NCBI RefSeq assembly: GCF_014268935.2
Contig: NZ_JABWRJ020000001.1
Coordinates: 558,001 to 622,000 of the forward strand
Length of the DNA: 64,000 nucleotides
Direction of reading: 5' to 3'
Origin: Pseudomonas peradeniyensis
Lineage (GTDB): Bacteria; Pseudomonadota; Gammaproteobacteria; Pseudomonadales; Pseudomonadaceae
This document shows, in pieces, positions 36,513-44,464 of this stretch; position 1 is the stretch's first letter; every line of letters starts with the position of its first letter. The position numbers were made by a program, and so were the translations under genes. The notes below the pieces were generated by a model that was not told where the DNA came from, did not search any database, and saw only the letters and a program-made list of their open reading frames with translations.

Positions 36513-37856
36513 TTATGCAGGCAACTCGATCACGAACCGCGTCCACCCATCTTCACACTCCGCTCGAATCTTCCCGCCGTGGGCCTGCACGATCGAGCGG
36601 GTGATGGCCAGCCCGAGCCCTGCATGCTCACTGCTGCCTTCCTGGCGCGCCGGGTCTGCCCGATAGAAACGGTCGAACAGCCGCTCCAGCAGTTGCGGGG
36701 CGATCGCCGGGCCACTGTTGGCCACCTCGATGCGCAACCCCGGCGCAAGGCTCACACGGATCTCGCCGCCCGCCGGGGTGAAGCGCAGGGCGTTGTCCAG
36801 CAGGTTCGACAAGGCCCGGCGCAGCATGTGCCGGTCGCCTTCGACATGCGCCTGGCCCTCACGAGACAGCCTGACTTCAGCCTCCTCGGCCAGCGGCGCG
36901 TAATACTCCAGCAGCGCATCGACCTCGGTCGCCAGGTCCAGCGCCTGACTATTGGGCATCAGCAGGCCGTGGTCGGCCTTGGCCAGGTAGAGCATGTCGT
37001 TGACCAGCTGGGCCATCCACTGCAGTTCCTCGAGATTGCCATGCAGGGCCTCGCGGTACTCCTCGAGGCTGCGCGGGCGGGTGAGGGTGACCTGGGTGTG
37101 GGTCAGCAGGTTGGACAGCGGCGTGCGCAACTCGTGGGCAATGTCGGCGGAGAATGCCGACAGGCGCTGGAAGGCGTCGTCCAGGCGCTGCAGCATGGCA
37201 TTGACCGTGCCGGCCAGCTCGGCCAGCTCCTCGGGCATCTCGGCGGCCGGCAGGCGGGTGGTCAGCGAGCGGGCGTTGACGCTGGCGGCGACCTTGCCCA
37301 TCCGCCGCAGCGGCTTCAGGCCACGGCGCACGGCCCAGGCACCCAGCAGCGCGGTGACCAGGGCGCTGAGGCCGACCGTGAGCCAGATCAGGCGCTGCAT
37401 GCCTTGCAGGAAGTGCTGGTGATGGGTGATGTCGAGGAACAGAGTCAGTTGAGGCGAGGCGGGTCGGGTTTCGTCCAACGGCAGGCTCAGCCCGCGGTAG
37501 TCGATGCCCTGGGTATGCAGGGTGGCCAGGCCGGGTTGGTCCGGGGCGTTCGGCAGGTCGCTGCGGCTGGCGAACCAGGTGGTGCCGTCGATCGCGCGCA
37601 CGCGCAAGGCCAGGTCGGACTGGTGGCTCAGCTCGTTGAGCAGCCCTGGTAGGCGCGTGGCCAGTTGCTCGGGGCTGGTGACGCCGTCGAGCAGGCTGCG
37701 CATCAGCGACAGGCGGCCGCTGAGCAGTTGCTGGTCGAGTTCGACGAAGTGCTGCTCGCTGGCGCGGCTGAACAGCAGGCCGGCGCCCAGCGAGACACTG
37801 GCGGTGCAGGCGGCGAACAGCAGCGCCAGGCGGCTGCCGAGGGACAGGCGGCGCAT
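36513..37856 (-). CDS. copS: Heavy-metal sensor histidine kinase CopS/CusS
   Basis: 447-residue inner-membrane kinase sensing periplasmic copper (or silver). Start at 37856, whose ATG shares one base with the stop of the response regulator gene; the longer frame upstream only overlaps that gene. Two membrane helices (about 10-30 and 160-182) enclose a periplasmic sensor with His-rich HHQH near the membrane. HAMP, then H-box FSADIAHELRTPLSN and ATPase N-box NLLDNALRFTP and GLGLAITRSIV. Partner CopR lies upstream. Confidence 0.9.
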   Translation of the reverse strand: MRRLSLGSRLALLFAACTASVSLGAGLLFSRASEQHFVELDQQLLSGRLSLMRSLLDGVTSPEQLATRLPGLLNELSHQSDLALRVRAIDGTTWFASRSDLPNAPDQPGLATLHTQGIDYRGLSLPLDETRPASPQLTLFLDITHHQHFLQGMQRLIWLTVGLSALVTALLGAWAVRRGLKPLRRMGKVAASVNARSLTTRLPAAEMPEELAELAGTVNAMLQRLDDAFQRLSAFSADIAHELRTPLSNLLTHTQVTLTRPRSLEEYREALHGNLEELQWMAQLVNDMLYLAKADHGLLMPNSQALDLATEVDALLEYYAPLAEEAEVRLSREGQAHVEGDRHMLRRALSNLLDNALRFTPAGGEIRVSLAPGLRIEVANSGPAIAPQLLERLFDRFYRADPARQEGSSEHAGLGLAITRSIVQAHGGKIRAECEDGWTRFVIELPA

Positions 37857-38536
37857 CAGTCCTGGCGCTCCTCGAGCACGTAGCCCATGCCGCGCACGGT
37901 ATGGATCAGCTTGGTGGCGTGGGTGTCGTCGATCTTCAGGCGCAGGCGGCGGATGGCCACCTCGATGACGTTGGTGTCGCTGTCGAAGTTCATGTCCCAC
38001 ACCTGCGAGGCGATTAGTGACTTGGGCAGCACCTCGCCCTGGCGGCGCAGCAGCAGTTCGAGCAGGGCGAATTCCTTGGCGGTCAGGTCGACGCGCTGGC
38101 CGGCCCGCTCGGCGCGGCGGCGAATCAGGTCAAGGCGCAGGTCGGCCAGGCTCAGGCAGGTGTCCTGGCTGGCGCTGGCGCCGCGGCGCAGCAGGCTGCG
38201 TACCCGGGCCAGCAGCTCGGAGAAGGCGAACGGCTTGACCAGATAGTCGTCGGCGCCCAGCTCCAGGCCGTGGACGCGGTCCTCGACGGCATCGCGGGCG
38301 GTGAGGAACAGCACCGGCGTGTCCAGCCCGGCCTGGCGCACGGCCTGGAGGATCTGCCAGCCGTTGCGCCCCGGCAGCATCACATCGAGGATCAGCAGGT
38401 CGTGGTCACCGGTCAGGGCCAGGTGCTGGCCGGTGTCGCCATCGTTGGCCAGCTCAGTGGCGAAACCGGCTTCGCTCAGCCCCTGGCTCAGGTACTGGCC
38501 GGTCTTGGCCTGGTCTTCGACGATCAGCAGTTTCAT
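37856..38536 (-). CDS. copR: Copper-response regulator CopR/CusR (OmpR family)
   Basis: 226 residues from ATG 38536. Receiver domain 1-115 (MKLLIVEDQ..., phospho-Asp in [14 protein letters not shown], Lys in YLVKPF) and OmpR-type winged helix 125-222 ([22 protein letters not shown]). Stop and copS start share a base (TGATG), so translation is coupled. The gene is divergent from a cupredoxin gene and a CopR-like box lies between them, so it likely controls both sides. Confidence 0.92.
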   Translation of the reverse strand: MKLLIVEDQAKTGQYLSQGLSEAGFATELANDGDTGQHLALTGDHDLLILDVMLPGRNGWQILQAVRQAGLDTPVLFLTARDAVEDRVHGLELGADDYLVKPFAFSELLARVRSLLRRGASASQDTCLSLADLRLDLIRRRAERAGQRVDLTAKEFALLELLLRRQGEVLPKSLIASQVWDMNFDSDTNVIEVAIRRLRLKIDDTHATKLIHTVRGMGYVLEERQD

Positions 38537-38605
38537 GTATTTACCAACGGTTAGGGCCAACGTGATGCCGAAATGATACGTGACGATCCGACGGCCTGCC
38601 CAAGC

Positions 38606-38620
38606 TGACAAAGTTGTAAT
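38606..38620. promoter_or_regulatory. CopR/CusR box
   Basis: TGACAA-AG-TTGTAAT; the CusR/CopR palindrome is TGACAA-NN-TTGTCAT, so one mismatch. Placed between copR (minus) and the cupredoxin gene (plus). Confidence 0.8.
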
Positions 38621-38693
38621 CTTCCCGTCAGCCAGCTGCCAGCCAGCCTTTTCGAGAATGGCCTCATTCTCCCAGAACGACCCGGAGTCACCC

Positions 38694-39209
38694 ATGAAAC
38701 ACCTGTTCATCGCCGCCGCCCTCGCACTGGTCAGCCTGCCGAGCTTCGCCGACAGCGGCAAACCCTTCGCCTTCGGCGAGCCGGCCGAGGCGGCCAAGGC
38801 CACCCGCACCGTCGAGGTGGTGCTCAAGGACATCGCCTTCGAACCCAAGGACATCAAGGTCAAGGCCGGCGAGACCGTGCGCTTCGTGCTGGTCAACCAA
38901 GGCAAGCTGCCCCACGAGTTCAACCTGGGCGACAAGGCCATGCACGCCGAGCACCAGAAGGAAATGATCGCCATGCAGGGCAAGATGTTCACCGCCGGCA
39001 TGAACCACGAAGGCATGGACCATGGCCAGATGGATCACGGCCAGATGGGCGCTGGCCACGGCCATGGTGGCGGCAACACCGTGCTGGTGCAGCCCGGCCA
39101 GCGCGCCGAGCTGACCTGGACCTTCCGCAAGTCGGCGCCCATCGAGTTCGCCTGCAACGTGCCAGGCCACTATCAGGCAGGCATGGTCGGCCCGCTGACC
39201 ATCGAGTGA
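38694..39209 (+). CDS. Periplasmic copper-binding cupredoxin
   Basis: 171 residues; signal peptide [19 protein letters not shown]. Cupredoxin fold with copper ligands visible: His in KLPHEFNLG and the C-terminal loop [11 protein letters not shown] (Cys-His-Met). A Met/His-rich insert [17 protein letters not shown]... (about 101-124) likely binds extra Cu(I), as in CopI/CusF-like copper tolerance proteins. Controlled with copRS through the shared box. CopI-type is my best guess; I give no symbol. Confidence 0.88.
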   Translation: MKHLFIAAALALVSLPSFADSGKPFAFGEPAEAAKATRTVEVVLKDIAFEPKDIKVKAGETVRFVLVNQGKLPHEFNLGDKAMHAEHQKEMIAMQGKMFTAGMNHEGMDHGQMDHGQMGAGHGHGGGNTVLVQPGQRAELTWTFRKSAPIEFACNVPGHYQAGMVGPLTIE

Positions 39210-39277
39210 CAACGGCTCCAAGGCGGGGTGCAAAACCGGTAGACTAGGGGCAATTTCGAACCTTCAGGTCAGTTTCC

Positions 39278-40108
39278 ATGCATCCCGCCGCCGAACACTC
39301 CCCGCTGGGCAAGTCCAGCGAATACATCGCCACCTACACCCCCGCGCTGCTGTTCCCGATTCCCCGCCTGGCCAAATGGGCCGAGCTGGGCGTGAGCGGC
39401 GACGCGCTGCCGTGGCAGGGCGTGGACTTCTGGAACTGCTTCGAGCTGTCCTGGCTGCTGCCCTCGGGCAAGCCGGTGGTGGCCATCGGGGAGTTCGCCA
39501 TCCCGTGCGATTCGCCGAACATCATCGAGTCCAAGTCCTTCAAGCTGTACCTCAACTCGCTGAACCAGACGGTGTTCGAGTCGGTGGAGGCGTTGCAGGC
39601 GTGCCTGGTGCAGGACCTGTCCGCCGCAGCCGGCAAGCCTGTCGGGGTCAAGGTCAGCACCCTGGCCGAGGTCGAGGGGCAGGGCGTGACCGCGCTGCCG
39701 GGCCAGTGCATCGACGCGCTGGATGTGAACATCAGCAACTACGAGCAGCCGCAACCGGAGCTGCTGCGTTGCTCGTCGGAGCGCGTGGTGGAAGAGACGG
39801 TGCACAGCCACCTGCTCAAATCCAACTGCCCGGTCACCGGCCAGCCGGACTGGGGTAGCGTGGTGGTGGAGTACAAGGGCCAGGCGCTGGATCATGCCAG
39901 CCTGCTGACCTACCTGATCAGCTTCCGCCAGCATGCCGACTTCCACGAACAATGCGTGGAGCGGATCTACCTGGACCTGAAGAACCTGCTCAAGCCTGAG
40001 CACCTGACGGTGTATGCGCGGTATGTGCGTCGTGGCGGGCTGGATATCAACCCGTACCGCAGCACTGGGGCGATCAGTCCGCAGAATCTGCGATTGGTGC
40101 GTCAGTAA
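39278..40108 (+). CDS. queF: NADPH-dependent 7-cyano-7-deazaguanine reductase QueF
   Basis: Reduces preQ0 to preQ1 in queuosine synthesis. 276 residues, the long two-domain (YqcD/E. coli) type: N-terminal half with [20 protein letters not shown] and the QueF motif region [16 protein letters not shown]-terminal half with catalytic Cys184 in [12 protein letters not shown] and the Asp after it. Followed by a hairpin terminator. Confidence 0.95.
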   Translation: MHPAAEHSPLGKSSEYIATYTPALLFPIPRLAKWAELGVSGDALPWQGVDFWNCFELSWLLPSGKPVVAIGEFAIPCDSPNIIESKSFKLYLNSLNQTVFESVEALQACLVQDLSAAAGKPVGVKVSTLAEVEGQGVTALPGQCIDALDVNISNYEQPQPELLRCSSERVVEETVHSHLLKSNCPVTGQPDWGSVVVEYKGQALDHASLLTYLISFRQHADFHEQCVERIYLDLKNLLKPEHLTVYARYVRRGGLDINPYRSTGAISPQNLRLVRQ

Positions 40109-40110
40109 TG

Positions 40111-40138
40111 TAATGGGGCCGCGTTTGCGGCCCCATTC
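40111..40138. terminator. Bidirectional hairpin terminator
   Basis: AATGGGGCCGC-gttt-GCGGCCCCATT between convergent queF and the DUF4404 gene. Perfect stem but short T run. Confidence 0.65.
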
Positions 40139-40141
40139 GGT

Positions 40142-40405
40142 TCAGATCCCCATGCTGTGCAGGTGATTGGCGATATTGCGCAGGATGGCGGTGAGGTCCG
40201 GGTGATCGGCTTCGAAGCGTTCGACGGCGGTATTGACCCCGTCGACCAGGTTGTTGTCCTTGGTCGCTTCTTCGAGTTTGATCTGGGCTTCGATCTGCTG
40301 CATCAGTTCATGCAGGTGGTCGCGCTCTTCCAGCGAGAGCGGTGGATTGCGGTCCAGTTGCTCGCGCAGGCTATCGAGTTGCTCTTGCAGTTCGCGGGCA
40401 GGCAT
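40142..40405 (-). CDS. DUF4404 family protein
   Basis: 87-residue acidic, helical cytoplasmic protein. Start MPARELQEQLDSLREQL at 40405, with GGAG nine bases upstream. The N-terminal 50 residues form a heptad-rich coiled coil, then VDGVNTAVERFEADHPDLTAILRNIANHLHSMGI, the DUF4404 signature. Function unknown. Confidence 0.8.
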   Translation of the reverse strand: MPARELQEQLDSLREQLDRNPPLSLEERDHLHELMQQIEAQIKLEEATKDNNLVDGVNTAVERFEADHPDLTAILRNIANHLHSMGI

Positions 40406-40528
40406 TGTTCGTTCTCCATCAATGACTTGGCGAGCCATGGACCTCGGTGACACGGTAAAGGTTCTGGCCTGCCTTCTAGCGTAATCCACCTGCCGCAGCT
40501 TTGCATGACCCGTATCAACGGGGATGTA

Positions 40529-41080
40529 TCAGGGTTTCTCGCCCTTGTGCCGGCGCTGGGCGATGTCCGCCAGGCACGTGTCGAGGGATTCCAGGTGATC
40601 GATCACCGAGTGCACGCCCAGGCCGAACAGCGCCAGGGTCGCCTTGCCACGGGTGCGCTCCTGTTCCTGCCGGGTCATGGCCTGCCATTGGCTGGAGCCC
40701 AGGTCGCAGGCCGCCAGGCCCACCGTCCACAGGCCGGCGTTGAGCCCGGCCTGCAGCAGCCGCGGCTCGCCGCTGACCAGCACGCAGCCTTCCAGGCGTT
40801 GGCTGTCGAGGCTCATCAGCGCCTGCCAGCAGGCGTTGGGCGCCGGCCATTTGCAGCCATTGACCAGATGGCCCGGCAGCCAGTCGGGCAGCACGCTGCT
40901 CAGGCGCTTGCCCTGGGCGGCGCTGAGTTCGTCGAGCCAGATGCACGGCACAGCCTGCGAGTGCAGGCGGTGAAGGGAATCGAGGGCGCCGGGGGCGGGC
41001 AGGGTGCCGCTGTCGGTTGCCTGGACCAGGCAGCCGCGCAGTCCGAACAGCACGGCGGTGAAGGCGGGTGCGTCTTGCAT
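40529..41080 (-). CDS. PhnX-related HAD-like protein, catalytic motif lost
   Basis: 183 residues aligning with phosphonoacetaldehyde hydrolase. HAD motif I, normally DxD/DxA, reads VLFGLRGCLVQ: the nucleophile Asp is Gly and the second acid is Arg. Motif IV, normally with acidic metal ligands, reads VLVSGEPRLLQAGLNAGLWTVGL; the AGLNAG-WTVG stretch and the C-terminal HSVIDHLESL are still PhnX-like. The cap domain is short. So this is probably a non-enzymatic relative, perhaps binding or regulatory. No phosphonate genes are nearby. Confidence 0.8.
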   Translation of the reverse strand: MQDAPAFTAVLFGLRGCLVQATDSGTLPAPGALDSLHRLHSQAVPCIWLDELSAAQGKRLSSVLPDWLPGHLVNGCKWPAPNACWQALMSLDSQRLEGCVLVSGEPRLLQAGLNAGLWTVGLAACDLGSSQWQAMTRQEQERTRGKATLALFGLGVHSVIDHLESLDTCLADIAQRRHKGEKP

Positions 41081-41268
41081 GGCAACGTCCCTAAATACCC
41101 CGCAAGCTACCCGGCGATTGTGACCAAGGGATGACGACTACAGTTGTTCACGAAATCTTGACAGAGATATGTAAAACTACCGTTCAGCCAGCAAGCCAGT
41201 ATACTTGCGCCCTATCGAGCAGCGCGCCAAAGGCCGTTGCCGCCGTGAAATCCGATGGAGAAACATCT

Positions 41269-41976
41269 ATGCGTAGGATCGGTGCCGGAGTGATCGAGCG
41301 AGTCACCCAGGCCTGTGTCTGCGCCAGCTTGCTGCTGGCGCCCGTGGCAGCCACCCAGGCGGCCACCGAGGAGGATCCGTGGGAGTCGGTCAACCGACCG
41401 ATCTTCAGGTTCAACGATGTCCTCGACACCTATGCCCTCAAGCCGCTGGCCCAGGGTTACCAGTACGTCACCCCGCAGTTCCTCGAAGATGGCATCCACA
41501 ATGTCTTCCGCAACCTGGGCGACGTCACCAACCTGGCCAACAACGTGCTGCAGCTCAAGCCTCGAGCGGCGGGCGTCGACACGGCGCGGCTGATCGTCAA
41601 CACCACCTTCGGCCTGGGCGGCTTCTTCGATGTCGGCACCAAGATGGGCCTGCAGCGCAACGACGAGGACTTCGGCCAGACCCTCGGCTACTGGGGCGTG
41701 CCCAGCGGGCCGTACGTGGTCATTCCGTTCCTTGGCCCGAGCACCGTGCGTGACGGCCTGGCCAAGTACCCGGACACCTACACCGAACCCTACCGCTACA
41801 TCGACCATGTGCCGACCCGCAACTCGCTCATGGCAGTGGACGTGATCGACACCCGCGCCAGCCTGCTGTCGGCGGAGAAGCTGATCCAGGGCGACAAGTA
41901 CATCTTCCTGCGCAACGCCTACCTGCAGAACCGCGAGTTCAAGGTCAAGGACGGTCAGGTCGAAGACGACTTCTGA
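41269..41976 (+). CDS. mlaA: MlaA/VacJ phospholipid-transport protein
   Basis: Outer-membrane component of the Mla pathway that removes surface phospholipids. 235 residues from ATG 41269 (GGAG 10 bases upstream). Signal sequence to about ATQA, then the MlaA core: EEDPWESVNRPIFRFNDVLD, IHNVFRNLGDVTNLANNVLQ, NTTFGLGGFFDVGTKMGL, FGQTLGYWGVPSGPYVVIPFLGPS. Most MlaA proteins are lipoproteins; here no lipobox Cys is seen at the cleavage site. Longer upstream frames exist but lack a ribosome site. Confidence 0.9.
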   Translation: MRRIGAGVIERVTQACVCASLLLAPVAATQAATEEDPWESVNRPIFRFNDVLDTYALKPLAQGYQYVTPQFLEDGIHNVFRNLGDVTNLANNVLQLKPRAAGVDTARLIVNTTFGLGGFFDVGTKMGLQRNDEDFGQTLGYWGVPSGPYVVIPFLGPSTVRDGLAKYPDTYTEPYRYIDHVPTRNSLMAVDVIDTRASLLSAEKLIQGDKYIFLRNAYLQNREFKVKDGQVEDDF

Positions 41977-41991
41977 TCACATCGGTCAGCT

Positions 41992-42096
41992 AATGGGGCT
42001 GCTTTGCAGCCCATCGCCGGCAAGCCGGCTCCCACGGAGGATCGCACAACCTGTGGGAGCCGGCTTGCCGGCGATGGGCCGCAGGGCGGCCCCATT
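41992..42096. repeat. REP pair with extended arms
   Basis: aatggggctgctttgcagcc plus ccatcgccggcaagccggct on the left; the mirror ends ggcggccccatt. Lies between convergent mlaA and a PilZ gene. Confidence 0.85.
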
Positions 42097-42120
42097 TGTT
42101 TTGGATAAATGTGTAACGGC

Positions 42121-42420
42121 TTAATGCATGGCCAGGATGCGCAGGCCGAATTTCTGCGCGCCGCCGGGCTGGTCGGCGATCCACACCACCTCGGTGCTGG
42201 CATGCAGGCCGGCAAGGGCGGCATGGTCGGAGTCGATGCGCACCTCGAGCTGGTCGCCTACCTTGAACCGCTGCGGTGCCTGAACCTGCATGCCGCTGCT
42301 GGAGAGGTCGATGCACACGGCGCTGATCACCTGGCCGGCGTGCAGCAGGCTGACCTCGGTTTCAATGCGCATGCGTATGAAATCGCGTTTTTCGCTGTAA
42401 TCCACGGGAGGCTGGGACAT
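42121..42420 (-). CDS. Single-domain PilZ protein
   Basis: 99 residues. EKRDFIRMRIETEV carries the R-x3-R c-di-GMP motif and DLSSSGMQVQAP the D/N-x-S-x-x-G motif, so c-di-GMP binding is expected. It ends ...GLRILAMH. No other domain. Divergent from rssB; by position it may link c-di-GMP to RssB/RpoS control, but that is inference. Confidence 0.88.
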   Translation of the reverse strand: MSQPPVDYSEKRDFIRMRIETEVSLLHAGQVISAVCIDLSSSGMQVQAPQRFKVGDQLEVRIDSDHAALAGLHASTEVVWIADQPGGAQKFGLRILAMH

Positions 42421-42689
42421 GCTTGCATCCTTTCGTCAGGTTGCGCCGATGTGCTTTCTTATAACGCCGGGTGATTTGCCCTGTAAAGTGCGCGGAAGTC
42501 TTCCTTGCCATGCTTGAAACGCCAGGCGGATGGGAGTACCGTCAGCGCCTTACAGGGCACCTCGCTATTTGCCGGACCAGTCTTCTTGTCCTACAACTCA
42601 AATAGAGAGTGGCTAGAGAGCATTCCAGTAGCCGTCTGTCGGTCCTTCACAGCCGCTACGCCAACCCAAATCTGGCGCCGTTCGCCCAC

Positions 42690-43874
42690 ATGCAGAAACC
42701 CAGTGCAACGCTGCTGATCATCGATGACGACGAGGTGGTCCGTGCCAGTCTCGCCGCCTATCTGGAAGACAGCGGCTTCAGCGTCCTCCAGGCCGGCAAC
42801 GGCCAGCAGGGCCTCCAGGTCTTCGAAGCACACCAGCCCGACCTCGTGATCTGCGATCTGCGCATGCCGCAGATGGGCGGCCTCGAACTGATCCGCCGGA
42901 TCAGCGAGCGCGCGCCGCAGTTGCCGGTGATCGTGGTGTCCGGTGCCGGCGTCATGAGCGACGCGGTCGAAGCCCTGCGCCTGGGCGCGGCGGACTACCT
43001 GATCAAGCCCCTGGAAGACCTGGCCGTGCTCGAGCACTCGGTGCGCCGCGCGCTCGACCGCTCGCGGCTGGTGCTGGAAAACCAGCGCTACCGGGAGAAG
43101 CTCGAAGCCGCCAACCGCGAGCTGGAGGCCAGCCTGCACCTGCTGCAGGAGGACCAGACCGCCGGTCGCCAGGTGCAGATGAACATGCTCCCGGAAAACC
43201 CCTGGGTGGCCGGCGAGTTCGCCTTCGAGCACCAGATCATCCCGTCGCTGTACCTGTCGGGCGATTTCGCCGACTACTTCCGCGTGGATGACCGGCGCAT
43301 CGCCTTCTACCTGGCGGACGTCTCCGGCCACGGTGCCTCGTCGGCGTTCGTCACGGTGCTGCTCAAGTTCATGACCACGCGCCTGCTGTTCGAATTCAAG
43401 CGTGGCGGCAAGATGCGCGAGTTCAAGCCTTCGCAGGTGCTCAGCCACATCAACCGCGGGCTGATCAACTGCAAGCTGGGCAAGCATGTGACCATGGTCG
43501 GTGGCGTCATCGACGAGGACACCGGCCTGCTCACCTACAGCGTCGGCGGCCACTTGCCGCTGCCGGTGCTGTACACCCCGGGCCAGGCCCGCTACCTGGA
43601 AGGCCGTGGCCTGCCGGTGGGGTTGTTCGACGAGGCCAGCTACCAGGACCAGGTGCTGGAGCTGCCACCGCAGTTCAGCCTCACCCTGATGTCCGATGGC
43701 ATTCTGGACCTTTTGCCCGGGGACACACTCAAAGATAAGGAAGCGGCCTTGCCGGAAATCGTCAAGGCGGCGGGTGGTAGCCTGGAGGGGCTGCGCCAAC
43801 GATTCGAATTGGCTACGCTTGGGGAGATGCCGGATGATATCGCCCTATTGGTGTTGAGCAGGAACCTTGAATGA
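42690..43874 (+). CDS. rssB: RssB response regulator with PP2C/SpoIIE phosphatase domain
   Basis: 394-residue regulator of RpoS in pseudomonads. Receiver domain 1-120 (IIDDDEVVR, phospho-Asp in LVICDLRMPQMGG, Lys in YLIKPL), a coiled-coil linker (about 125-165), then a SpoIIE-like PP2C phosphatase domain (SGDFADYFRVDDRR, LADVSGHGASSAF). Start taken at ATG 42690 to match the family; a GTG at 42609 would add 27 residues and neither has a convincing ribosome site. Overlaps rssC by four bases (ATGA). Confidence 0.92.
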   Translation: MQKPSATLLIIDDDEVVRASLAAYLEDSGFSVLQAGNGQQGLQVFEAHQPDLVICDLRMPQMGGLELIRRISERAPQLPVIVVSGAGVMSDAVEALRLGAADYLIKPLEDLAVLEHSVRRALDRSRLVLENQRYREKLEAANRELEASLHLLQEDQTAGRQVQMNMLPENPWVAGEFAFEHQIIPSLYLSGDFADYFRVDDRRIAFYLADVSGHGASSAFVTVLLKFMTTRLLFEFKRGGKMREFKPSQVLSHINRGLINCKLGKHVTMVGGVIDEDTGLLTYSVGGHLPLPVLYTPGQARYLEGRGLPVGLFDEASYQDQVLELPPQFSLTLMSDGILDLLPGDTLKDKEAALPEIVKAAGGSLEGLRQRFELATLGEMPDDIALLVLSRNLE

Positions 43875-44353
43875 GTACTGGTAGAATCCAGTTCGCCGAG
43901 CAGAGCGGGACCTTCGTTCTGAAATTTGTCGGTGAAGTGCGCCTGACCCTGTGTTCGGCGCTGGATGCGACGATCGAGAAGATCTTCACCGCGCTGAACT
44001 TCTCGGCCATCGTCATCGACCTGACCGAAACCGAGAGCATCGACAGCACCACCCTCGGCCTGCTGGCCAAGCTGTCGATCCTGTCCCGGCAGAAAGTCGG
44101 CCTGCTGCCGACCGTGGTCACCACCAACCCGGACATTTCCCGCCTGCTGCAGTCCATGGGCTTCGACCAGGTGTTCAACATCGTCGACCGCCCGGTGCCG
44201 TGCCCGGAATGCCTGACCGACCTGCCGTCCCAGGACCAGGACGAGAGCGTGGTGCGTTCCAAGGTGCTGGAGGCGCACAAGATCCTCATGGGCTTGAATG
44301 ACTCCAACCGTGAAGCGTTCCACGACCTGGTGAGCGCGCTCGAGCGGTCCTGA
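43871..44353 (+). CDS. rssC: STAS-domain anti-sigma factor antagonist RssC
   Basis: 160 residues. STAS domain about 10-110 with ESIDSTTLGLLAKL, where the Ser after Asp is the expected phosphorylation site; VVTTNPDISRLLQSMGFDQVF is typical. A 50-residue C-terminal helical tail is the RssC extension. RssB's phosphatase domain is expected to dephosphorylate it in a partner switch acting on sigma-S. Translation is coupled to rssB by an ATGA overlap. Confidence 0.9.
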   Translation: MSTGRIQFAEQSGTFVLKFVGEVRLTLCSALDATIEKIFTALNFSAIVIDLTETESIDSTTLGLLAKLSILSRQKVGLLPTVVTTNPDISRLLQSMGFDQVFNIVDRPVPCPECLTDLPSQDQDESVVRSKVLEAHKILMGLNDSNREAFHDLVSALERS

Positions 44354-44377
44354 TCCTGCGCTGAACCTGCCGACGCC

Positions 44378-44460
44378 ATCGCGGGGCAAGTCGCATCGGC
44401 GCACCGCCGCTCCCACAGGAAACAATGGTGTTCATTGTGGGAGCGGGCTTGCCCCGCGAT
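44378..44460. repeat. REP pair, variant left arm with insert
   Basis: Left arm reads atcgcggggcaagt, then cgcatcggcgcaccg, then ccgctcccac: the same insert as in the REP at 3437. The right arm is the standard gagcgggcttgccccgcgat. Confidence 0.8.
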
Positions 44461-44464
44461 GAGG

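Noticed and set aside
41158..41204. TTGACA (41158) and TATACT (41199) as the mlaA promoter
   Set aside because: Spacing of 35 bases is far too long for one promoter; each may belong to a different one, so no call is made.
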